The position numbers and the translations under genes were made by a program. Below are positions 55,182 to 61,731 of a stretch of DNA of 61,731 nucleotides, one piece after another. The stretch is from Chromobacterium alticapitis. Lineage in GTDB: Bacteria > Pseudomonadota > Gammaproteobacteria > Burkholderiales > Chromobacteriaceae. How positions within the stretch are numbered: the stretch's first letter is position 1; every line of letters begins with the position of its first letter. The notes beneath the pieces were generated by a model. The model had not been told where the DNA came from and did not search any database. It was given only the letters and a program-made list of their open reading frames with translations. The stretch lies in the NCBI RefSeq assembly GCF_002924365.1, contig NZ_PQWB01000050.1, forward strand, positions 1 through 61,731, in the 5' to 3' direction.

Positions 55182-55659
55182 TTAGCTTCTCTTGTTGTGA
55201 GCAGGGAGGTTGTCGGGGCATTGTAGATAGCGCCATCCGTACCGGATTTCCTGAATGCGACACCGGCTTACACAAAACGCGCAAAGCCTATCCCATGGGC
55301 AAAAGCATGGGGGCATAAGCAATCTGGAAATCCAGGGCATACATTACAGCAAAGCGACGGCAAGTTACACAAAGCCCAGTGTTCCGGATATTGTAGTCAG
55401 CGCACAAAACACCTCGCAAATCGTTGATTTTTATGATGTTTCCATTTTATTAAAAAAGTAAGGTAGAATGTGCGCACTTGCTTATGGGGATTGACCAATT
55501 CCGCCACTTGTAGTTTGCAAGCGCGCCGCGCAATGGTCAGCCGGCCAATCAAGAAGACCCGGATCGGAACAATAACGCCTCATCCGCTGCGGGGTTTACA
55601 AAGCCTGTCGCCGCACGCCCGCGCGCGGACGACCCAAGTAGAGAAGTAGAAGCAAAACC
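55182..55659. other. 478-base divergent spacer gdhB / aotJ
   Basis: Holds the promoters for gdhB and the transporter genes. The stretch 55390-55470 is AT-rich, and TAGAAT at 55465 or so may be a -10 box for aotJ, but no strong -35 pairs with it. A TGTCGC at 55606-55611 and a fuller ArgR-like half-site at 55247-55262 are the only recognised signals. A 68-residue open frame here looks random. Confidence 0.4.
55247..55262 (-). promoter_or_regulatory. ArgR-like half-site upstream of gdhB
   Basis: On the minus strand TGTCGC, 8 bases, then AA fits the half-site TGTCGC-N8-AA described for the AraC-type ArgR of P. aeruginosa. It starts 81 bases upstream of gdhB. A second, in-phase half-site is weak, so this is a candidate only. 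Confidence 0.4.
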
Positions 55660-56424
55660 ATGAAAAAAACGCTGATCGCCTGCGCCAGCCTCGCCCTGGT
55701 CGCCTCCCTGTCCGCTCAGGCTGAAACCGTCCGCTTCGGCATCGACCTCAACTACCCCCCGTTCTCCAAACAAGGCGCGGACGGCAAGCCGCAGGGCTTC
55801 GACATCGACATGGCCAACGCGCTGTGCAAGGAAATGAAAGTCACTTGCCAGATCGTGCCGCAAGACTGGGACGGCCTGATCCCCGCGCTGAACGCCAACA
55901 AGTTCGACGCCATCATCTCCTCGATGCAGATCACCGCAGAGCGCCAGAAGGCCGTGGACTTCACCAACAAGTACTACAACATCGCCAGCCGCCTGGTGGC
56001 CAAGGACGGCGTCAAGGTCGACGCCAACAGCTTCAAGGGCAAGAAGATCGGCGTGCTGCGCGCCTCCACCCAGGAAAAGTTCGCCAAGGACTTCTGGGGC
56101 AAGAACGGCGCCACCATCGTGCCCTACGCCAAGTCGCCTGAATCCTTCCTGGATCTGAAGTCCGGCCGCGTGGACGCCGTGTTCGTCGACGGCGCCGTCG
56201 GCGAGGGCGAATTCCTGAAAACGCCGCAAGGCAAGGGCTACGCTTTCGTCGGCCCGAACTACGCCGACGTGAAGTACTTCGGCCTGGGCGCCGGCGTCGC
56301 CGTCAAGAAGGGCAACAAAGCTCTGCTCGACCGTCTGAACAAGGCTATCGAGGCCACGCGCAAGGATGGCAGCTACAAGAAGGTGCAAGACAAGTACTTC
56401 AGCTTCGACGTCTACGGCGGCTAA
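55660..56424 (+). CDS. aotJ: Arginine/lysine/ornithine-type periplasmic binding protein
   Basis: A 254-residue periplasmic solute-binding protein of family 3. The signal peptide ends SAQA; the body shows GIDLNYPPFSKQGADGKPQGFDIDMANAL, the amino-acid-binding N-lobe of HisJ/ArgT/AotJ. Cationic amino acids are the likely ligands given the ArgR gene downstream. Two stem-loops follow the stop. Confidence 0.88.
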   Translation: MKKTLIACASLALVASLSAQAETVRFGIDLNYPPFSKQGADGKPQGFDIDMANALCKEMKVTCQIVPQDWDGLIPALNANKFDAIISSMQITAERQKAVDFTNKYYNIASRLVAKDGVKVDANSFKGKKIGVLRASTQEKFAKDFWGKNGATIVPYAKSPESFLDLKSGRVDAVFVDGAVGEGEFLKTPQGKGYAFVGPNYADVKYFGLGAGVAVKKGNKALLDRLNKAIEATRKDGSYKKVQDKYFSFDVYGG

Positions 56425-56438
56425 GCCCTGACGCATCG

Positions 56439-56467
56439 CCGGCAGGCGCGCCAAGCGCGTCTGCCGG
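56439..56467 (+). promoter_or_regulatory. Intercistronic stem-loop 1
   Basis: Arms CCGGCAGGCGCG / CGCGTCTGCCGG, 12 pairs with one G-T, and a 5-base loop, 15 bases after the binding-protein stop. It is not followed by T. Such hairpins often protect the highly needed binding-protein message. Confidence 0.65.
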
Positions 56468-56478
56468 GTTGTTGACAC

Positions 56479-56511
56479 CCCAATCGCCCCGGCTGCCCTG
56501 GGGCGATTGGG
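56479..56511 (+). promoter_or_regulatory. Intercistronic stem-loop 2
   Basis: A perfect 12-bp stem CCCAATCGCCCC / GGGGCGATTGGG with a 9-base loop, followed by ATTTC. It may reduce read-through into the permease genes and set the ratio of binding protein to permease. Confidence 0.7.
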
Positions 56512-56656
56512 ATTTCAAGAGATGCCCGCGGAACCAAGCCCTGATCTGGCCGGGTCTCACCCCGCCTTGTTCGCTGAAATCGCGCCCACTCATTGTCGAC
56601 AACCCGGCAGCCGCGCTGCGCGCCTGCTCCCGCAATCCCCTCTTCCGAGATTGCCC

Positions 56657-57346
56657 ATGTTTCTGCAAGGTTATCTTCCCAGCATTCTGGAGGGCTTGGC
56701 GCTGACGCTGAAGCTCGCTGGCGCGTCGCTCGCCGTTTCCGTCGTACTGGGTCTCGTCGGCGCGCTGTTCAAGTCTACTTCGTCGCGCGCGCTGACCCTG
56801 CTGGCCGAATGCTATTCCACCGTGGTGCGCGGCATACCCGACCTGGTGTGGATGTTTCTGCTGTTCTTCGGCGCCCAGATGGCGCTCAACGACCTCTGCG
56901 GCCGCTTCGGCTGGCAGGCGCCCGACATCGATCCCTTCGTCGCCGGCGTCTCCACGCTGGGCTTCATCTTTGGCGCCTACATGACGGAAACCTTCCGCGG
57001 CGCGATGATGGCCGTGCACAAGGGACAGATGGAGGCCGGCCTGGCTTACGGCATGTCGCCGCTGCGCGTGTTCTTCCGCATCCAGTTGCCGCAAATGGTG
57101 CGCTACGCCCTGCCCAGCTTTTCCAACAACTGGCTGGTGCTGGTGAAATCCACCGCCTTGGTCTCCGTCATCGGCCTCAATGACGTGATGTACCGCGCCG
57201 ACGCCGCCAAATCGGCCACCCAGCAGCCTTTCGACGTTTACATCATCGTCGGCGCGCTCTTCCTCTGCGTCACCGGCGTCTCCAACCTGCTATTGCACTG
57301 GACTGAAAAACGCTACTCGATGGGCACCAAGGAGAGCGGACTGTGA
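56657..57346 (+). CDS. aotQ: Amino acid ABC transporter permease (HisQ/AotQ type)
   Basis: A 229-residue permease with about five membrane segments. The EAA loop that contacts the ATPase is seen at EAGLAYGMSPLRVFFRIQLPQ. The start chosen is ATG 56657, giving the family N-terminus MFLQGYLPSILEGLALTLKLA; the open frame 50 codons upstream runs through the stem-loops. Its stop shares a base with the next start (TGATG). Confidence 0.9.
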   Translation: MFLQGYLPSILEGLALTLKLAGASLAVSVVLGLVGALFKSTSSRALTLLAECYSTVVRGIPDLVWMFLLFFGAQMALNDLCGRFGWQAPDIDPFVAGVSTLGFIFGAYMTETFRGAMMAVHKGQMEAGLAYGMSPLRVFFRIQLPQMVRYALPSFSNNWLVLVKSTALVSVIGLNDVMYRADAAKSATQQPFDVYIIVGALFLCVTGVSNLLLHWTEKRYSMGTKESGL

Positions 57347-58074
57347 TGGATCCGAAACTGATACTCGAACGCCTGCCGGAATTCTTCGGCGCGCACGATG
57401 GCGGCCCGATGCTGTCGTCCACCGACGGCCTGATCATGACGCTGCAACTGCTGGGCCTGTCCCTGCTGTTCGGCCTGCTGCTGGCGATCCCGCTGGCAGT
57501 GGCCCGCACCGCCAAGAACCGCGCGCTGTCTGGCGCCGTCTGGCTGTTTGGCTATGTGTTCCGCGGCACGCCGCTCTTGGTGCAGCTGTTCATCATCTAC
57601 TACGGCCTCGCGCAGTTTGACTGGGTCCGCGAGAGCTGGGCCTGGGCCTACCTGCAGAACGCCTACGTCTGCGCCATTCTGGCCTTCACCCTGAACACCG
57701 CCGCCTACACCACGGAAATCATAGCCGGCCAGATCCGCAACACGCACTGGGGCGAGATAGAGGCCGCCCGCTCCGTCGGCATGAGCCAGTGGCTGATGCT
57801 GCGCCGCATCGTGCTGCCTTCCGCCTTGCGCCGCGCGCTGCCCGCCTACAGCAATGAAGTCATCATGATGCTGCAGAGCACCGCCATCGCCGGCCTGGTG
57901 ACGCTGGCGGACCTGACCGGCGTGGCGCGTCGCATCTATAGCGAAAGCTATATGCCGTTCGAACCGTTCCTCACCGCCGCCGTGATCTACCTGGCGCTGA
58001 CCTTTGTCTTGGTCTGGTTGATGAAACGCGCCGAACGCCGCTACCTGGCTTTCCTGGCTCCCAGGAAGCAGTAA
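57346..58074 (+). CDS. aotM: Amino acid ABC transporter permease (HisM/AotM type)
   Basis: A 242-residue permease, partner of the previous gene. The EAA loop is EAARSVGMSQWLMLRRIVLPSAL. GGAG lies 11 bases before the chosen ATG; a GTG one codon earlier is better spaced and equally possible. No ATP-binding subunit follows, although most such operons carry one. Confidence 0.9.
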   Translation: MDPKLILERLPEFFGAHDGGPMLSSTDGLIMTLQLLGLSLLFGLLLAIPLAVARTAKNRALSGAVWLFGYVFRGTPLLVQLFIIYYGLAQFDWVRESWAWAYLQNAYVCAILAFTLNTAAYTTEIIAGQIRNTHWGEIEAARSVGMSQWLMLRRIVLPSALRRALPAYSNEVIMMLQSTAIAGLVTLADLTGVARRIYSESYMPFEPFLTAAVIYLALTFVLVWLMKRAERRYLAFLAPRKQ

Positions 58075-58136
58075 GCGCGGCTTGACGATTCTCTGCCCGC
58101 CGCCTGAAATAAATCGTACAATGCAGGCCAAGACAA

Positions 58137-58172
58137 GCCGCCATGCCAGGCCTCCTGACATGGCGGCATTTT
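58137..58172 (+). terminator. Intrinsic terminator of the transporter genes
   Basis: Arms GCCGCCATG / CATGGCGGC with a 13-base loop and ATTTTTG tail, 63 bases after aotM. It precedes the ArgR gene, which must have its own promoter or depend on read-through. Confidence 0.85.
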
Positions 58173-58199
58173 TGCCAACCGTTACCAGCCATTCAGACC

Positions 58200-59189
58200 A
58201 TGGGTCACACGCCCCTAACCGCCAAACCACTGCGCTTCGGCTTTCTGCTGCTCCCCCACGCCTCGATGGCCGATTTCGCCAGCGCTTCCGAGGTGCTGAC
58301 CCACGCCAATTTATTGGCGGAAAAAAAACTGTACGAGACCCTGCTCCTGTCGCTGGATGGCGGCCCGGTGCAGTTATCCAACGGCATCAAGTTGGCGGCG
58401 GAGCTGCCACTATCCTACGCGCCCAAGCTGGACTACCTGATAATTGTGGCCGATGAAATCGGCAATGACTTCGCGCTGGAAGAACTGAGCAAAAGCATTG
58501 CCAACACCAACACCGACAAGATGACGCTGGCCGGCCTCGGCTGCGGCAGCTATTGGCTGGCCCGGGCGGGCCTGCTGGCTGGTCAGCGCGCCACGATTCA
58601 TTGGCGGGAAATCGCCCGGCTGACCGAAGAGTTTCCGGACGTGATCGTCACGTCCAACCTATACGAAAGCGAAGGCCGCTATCTCAGCTGCGCTGGCGGC
58701 GCAGCCACTTTCGATTTCATGCTGAATCTGGTCGGCAGGCAGCATGGGCATGAATTCATCGCCCAATTGTCCGAGCTGTTCAGCATGGAGCGCATCCGCC
58801 CCGGTAACGAGCGCCAGCGCATTCCGCTCGCCACCCGCATAGGCGGCAGCCAGCCCAAGCTGACCGAAGCGGTCAGCCTGATGGAGGCCAATATCGAGGA
58901 GCCGCTATCCACCGACGACATCGCCTATTACGTGGGGGTGTCGCGACGCCAGCTGGAGCGGCTGTTCAAGCAATACCTGGGCACCGTGCCGTCCAAATAC
59001 TATCTGGAGCTAAGGCTGAACCGCGCCCGCCAACTGCTGCTGCAGACCAGCAAATCCATCGTGCAGATCGGCCTCGCCTGCGGCTTCTCCAGCGGCCCCC
59101 ACTTCTCCAGCACCTACCGCAACCACTTCAACATCACGCCGCGCGAAGAGCGCGCGCAGCGCAGCCAGGCCAGCGTCCGCGCTAGCTGA
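58200..59189 (+). CDS. argR: ArgR-type AraC-family regulator
   Basis: A 329-residue regulator, the same length as P. aeruginosa ArgR. An N-terminal DJ-1/GATase1-like domain (residues 10-190) is followed by two AraC helix-turn-helix units at the C-terminus (DDIAYYVGVSRRQLERLFKQ and IVQIGLACGFSSGPHFSSTYRNHF). In P. aeruginosa ArgR controls arginine uptake and gdhB. The start ATG at 58200 is 33 bases after the terminator. The last 8 bases overlap the sensor kinase gene on the other strand. Confidence 0.88.
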   Translation: MGHTPLTAKPLRFGFLLLPHASMADFASASEVLTHANLLAEKKLYETLLLSLDGGPVQLSNGIKLAAELPLSYAPKLDYLIIVADEIGNDFALEELSKSIANTNTDKMTLAGLGCGSYWLARAGLLAGQRATIHWREIARLTEEFPDVIVTSNLYESEGRYLSCAGGAATFDFMLNLVGRQHGHEFIAQLSELFSMERIRPGNERQRIPLATRIGGSQPKLTEAVSLMEANIEEPLSTDDIAYYVGVSRRQLERLFKQYLGTVPSKYYLELRLNRARQLLLQTSKSIVQIGLACGFSSGPHFSSTYRNHFNITPREERAQRSQASVRAS

Positions 59190-61401
59190 GCTGGCGCTCC
59201 GCCTGCAGGGCCAGCGGCAATTCGATTCTGAAGCAGGCGCCGCTGGCTGGAATATTTTCCGCCGAAATCAAGCCGCCGTATTGCTCGACTATGGTCTGGC
59301 AAATGGACAGGCCCAGGCCCATGCCATGCGGTTTGGTGGAGAAAAACGGATGGAACAGCACTTCCAACAGGTCCGGGGTGATGCCGCGCCCGGTATCCCG
59401 CACCTCGAGTATGCCCTTCTTGCCTTCGCGCCGCGTATGCACGATGACATGGCGCTTCAGCGCCGGCTCATCCTTCAGCGCGTCCATCGCATTGGACAGC
59501 AGATTCAGCACCACCTGCTCTAGCTGGATGCTGTCCGCCATCACCGGTATGGAATAGCCCGACAACAACTGCACCACCTCGATGCCACGCTCCCGTAGAT
59601 CATATTCGGCGAGGAACATGCAATTGCCAACCACCTGATTGACATCGATCAGCCGTGTTTCTATCGCCCGCTTGCTAACCAGGGCACGCAGCCGCTTGAT
59701 GATCTCCCCTGCGCGCCCCGCCTGCGCCACCGCCAGCTTCAAGGCGGAGTTCACCTGGGGCGGCGCCTCCTCCACCCCCTCCAGCAATTGGATGGCGGCC
59801 TGACAATAATTGGAAATCGCGGTCAGCGGCTGGTTCAGTTCATGGGCGATGCCGGACGCCATCTCGCCCATTGTATGCAAGCGCGCCACGTGCGACAGTT
59901 TTTCCAGGTGCTCCTTGACCCGGGTTTCGCTGGCCTCCAGCGCCGCCGCCGTGCGCAAGCGCAGCGGCCCCATGTCGCGCATGGCGCACACCACGCCTAT
60001 CAACACCCCGTCGCGCGACAGCAGCGGCGCCACACCCCCCTCCACCGAATGCACCTTGCCGCGCGCCGTCGTCAACTGCATGCGCTCCGCCAGCTCCACA
60101 GGCAGCCCGGTGCGGAAGCATTCGCTGATCGGGTCTTCGGAAAACTCCGCCGCCAACTCTCCCATCAACCGGAAAACCTCATGGCACGGCAGGCCCAACA
60201 CCTCCTCCGCCGGCATGTCCACCAGTTGCAAAGCCATGGGATTAGCCATCTCAATGCGGCGATCCTGCCGCAGAATCACCACTCCGTCATGAATCGCGCT
60301 CAAGGTTACCGAGGCCCGCTCGCTCTGCAGGAAGAGCTCCTCGTCCGCCTGACTGCGCTCCCGCCGCAAGGCGATGCGCTGCGAGTAGATCAGCCCAGCA
60401 GCGGCCAACAGCAAGGCCACGAACACCTCTCGCAGCAGCAGCGGCGACAAGGCCAGGTCATTGAGCCGTATATCCTGCCCCACACCCAGCACAAAGGGCT
60501 GGGCATCGCTATTCAACGGCAAGCGCAATTCCAACCGAGTCAGCAGCGGCCACCAGTCATGATCCGCATCGCGGTGAAGGCGCTGGTATAAAGGCTCCCC
60601 GCCCTGATTGCCATTCTTGGGCAGCAGGGAAAGATCGAACCCCGATTGCAAGACCTGGCTTTCCGGCAACTGCAATAGCCGATCGCAGAACACCACCAAC
60701 GCCACCACGCCGGCCAGCTCGCGTTCATCGCCAAGCCGCCCCGGCTTCGTCTTATCCCGGAACAAAGGCTGCATCAACAGATAGGCGCGCCCGCCGCCAT
60801 CGTAAAGTTCGAATGGCCGCGAGGAAACCTTCTGCCCGGTAGCTATAGCGCGCCGCAACTCTGCCGCAAAATGCGCGTCGCCCAGCATGTCGTAGCCGTA
60901 GACCGGACTGAAAGCCGGCAAATCCGGCTCTATCATCGACACCACGAGCGCCTGACTACGAACAGGAGCGGGCGACCAATTACGGCGCCCCGCCACATCA
61001 TAGTCCCGGATATAGAAGGTTTCGCCAAACCGCTGCCCCATGCTGCTCAAGAAGGCGTTTCGGCTATCGCGAGTGACATTCTGCAAAAACTCGATGGCGT
61101 ACAGTTGCTGGTAGCGAGGCAGCATCTCACGCGAAAACGCGCTGAGCGCAGGCGCATCGAAAGGTTCATGAGCGATGAGCAAGGCGTTGATCGCCGACAG
61201 CACGGACTCGTTCTGGTCGAGCCGACGCGCCACCCCGCCGTAAGCTTGGTGAGCCGCCAGCTCGAAACTGTCCTGCAGCCTGCGATATTCGCTCTCTCCC
61301 CACTGGGCGAACACCAACAGGCTGCAAACCAGCCAAAGACAGCCAAACAGCAGCCACTCGCGGCCTTTAAATTTACTCAAGACTCCCGCCCCGAAATTCA
61401 T
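59182..61401 (-). CDS. Membrane sensor histidine kinase (CHASE-PAS-HisKA-HATPase)
   Basis: A 739-residue kinase. A membrane helix (about 16-33) and a second (about 325-342) bracket a roughly 290-residue periplasmic domain with CHASE-like features. A PAS domain (about 362-475) follows, then the phosphorylated His520 in GIAHELNQPLTA, and an ATPase domain with N-box NLLSNAMDAL, DTGRGI and GMGLGLS. The HisKA type resembles FixL/DctB. No receiver domain or response regulator gene is adjacent. It is tail-to-tail with argR. Confidence 0.92.
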   Translation of the reverse strand: MNFGAGVLSKFKGREWLLFGCLWLVCSLLVFAQWGESEYRRLQDSFELAAHQAYGGVARRLDQNESVLSAINALLIAHEPFDAPALSAFSREMLPRYQQLYAIEFLQNVTRDSRNAFLSSMGQRFGETFYIRDYDVAGRRNWSPAPVRSQALVVSMIEPDLPAFSPVYGYDMLGDAHFAAELRRAIATGQKVSSRPFELYDGGGRAYLLMQPLFRDKTKPGRLGDERELAGVVALVVFCDRLLQLPESQVLQSGFDLSLLPKNGNQGGEPLYQRLHRDADHDWWPLLTRLELRLPLNSDAQPFVLGVGQDIRLNDLALSPLLLREVFVALLLAAAGLIYSQRIALRRERSQADEELFLQSERASVTLSAIHDGVVILRQDRRIEMANPMALQLVDMPAEEVLGLPCHEVFRLMGELAAEFSEDPISECFRTGLPVELAERMQLTTARGKVHSVEGGVAPLLSRDGVLIGVVCAMRDMGPLRLRTAAALEASETRVKEHLEKLSHVARLHTMGEMASGIAHELNQPLTAISNYCQAAIQLLEGVEEAPPQVNSALKLAVAQAGRAGEIIKRLRALVSKRAIETRLIDVNQVVGNCMFLAEYDLRERGIEVVQLLSGYSIPVMADSIQLEQVVLNLLSNAMDALKDEPALKRHVIVHTRREGKKGILEVRDTGRGITPDLLEVLFHPFFSTKPHGMGLGLSICQTIVEQYGGLISAENIPASGACFRIELPLALQAERQLS

Positions 61402-61602
61402 CTGACATCTTGAATCATATGCATTGCATGAAACATTCGCCGGGCATTTTTACAAAAACGAGCCATGTTCGCAATGCGCGCGAAAACGACGCGCACGCTA
61501 CCCATTTGGAATGCATGAGAAGCACGGCCCCTCACGCCACATGATAAAGCGCGCTCTGCGTACGCCTGCCAAGAAACGACAATGGCGTATCGTTCGCGCA
61601 AC
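61402..61602. other. Spacer between sensor kinase and rRNA operon end
   Basis: Holds the kinase promoter region. An 11-bp palindrome ATGCATTGCAT (61419-61429) lies 18 bases upstream of the kinase start and might be a regulator site. No gene is recognised. Confidence 0.4.
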
Positions 61603-61632
61603 GCAAAAACCCCAGCTCATTGAGCTGGGGTT
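61603..61632 (-). terminator. rRNA operon terminator
   Basis: On the minus strand arms AACCCCAGCTCA / TGAGCTGGGGTT with a minimal loop, ending in TTTTTG. It lies 10 bases past the 5S rRNA 3' end. Confidence 0.9.
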
Positions 61633-61643
61633 CGCTATGGGGC

Positions 61644-61731
61644 GTCTGGCGGTGTCCTACTTTCACATGGCGAATGCCACACTATCATCGGCGCTAAGAT
61701 GTTTCACGGTCCTGTTCGGGATGGGAAGGCG
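61644..61731 (-). rRNA. rrf: 5S ribosomal RNA, 3' part
   Basis: The minus strand reads as bacterial 5S rRNA from the conserved CCCATCCCGAACAGG region to the 3' end ACACCGCCAGAC, including the CATGTGAAAGTAGGAC helix. The 5' part lies beyond the window edge. The gene ends an rRNA operon whose other genes are outside the window. Confidence 0.93.

Noticed and set aside
55255-55461. 68-residue open frame between gdhB and aotJ
   Set aside because: Composition unlike a protein, no ribosome site, and it covers the expected promoters.

Overview
The window is dense, GC-rich bacterial chromosome. Its gene set points to Neisseriales, most likely Chromobacterium or a close relative in the Chromobacteriaceae. 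Pointers are the cmk-rpsA-ihfB-lapA-lapB order, the large 180 kDa NAD-glutamate dehydrogenase, a paired DUF3443/DUF2844 lipoprotein locus and betaproteobacterial-looking protein sequences. This assignment is by recognition, not by a database search. No prophage, insertion sequence, CRISPR array or tRNA was seen. The window ends inside a 5S rRNA gene, the 3' end of an rRNA operon running leftward.

Layout. 0.2-7.7 kb: a five-gene lactate operon on the minus strand (lldE-lldG-lldF-dld-II-lldP) with a clear promoter and an LldR-type palindrome. 8.0-9.9 kb: an arsenic resistance cassette (arsR-arsC-acr3) wedged between that operon and its likely regulator lldR (10.0-10.8 kb). 10.9-17.2 kb: an envelope cluster (lapA, lapB, pyrF, ugd, hldA, a DUF924 gene, hldD) for LPS control and sugar precursor supply. 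17.3-20.1 kb: ihfB, rpsA, cmk. 20.3-23.1 kb: aroA, a MazG-like pyrophosphatase whose start is locked in an inverted repeat, and a cytochrome b561. 23.1-29.4 kb: the fructose PTS with its repressor (fruR, fruBKA). 29.5-33.4 kb: small accessory genes (GST, GNAT, GFA, a phasin-like gene, LysR, enoyl-CoA hydratase).

33.8-38.6 kb: a DsbD/SafE-like membrane gene, then a Zur-controlled zinc operon (zur, a COG0523 GTPase, a tiny His-rich membrane protein, znuC, znuB, znuA). 38.7-40.4 kb: two cytochrome c' genes and a cytochrome b. 40.6-48.4 kb: tyrS, a flavin reductase, the DUF3443/DUF2844 pair, two small unassigned genes, radC, coaBC, dut. 48.4-61.4 kb: a secreted 5'-nucleotidase and an arginine/glutamate block (gdhB, binding protein, two permeases, an ArgR of the AraC family) closed by an orphan hybrid-free sensor kinase.

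The most interesting signals are regulatory. A 13-bp perfect stem holds both the Shine-Dalgarno sequence and the start codon of the MazG-like gene. A 14-bp-arm palindrome overlaps the arsR start codon and a short upstream reading frame. Two LldR-type operators sit just downstream of predicted transcription starts. The rpsA leader has two stem-loops. An unnamed His-rich membrane protein is translationally coupled inside the zinc operon.
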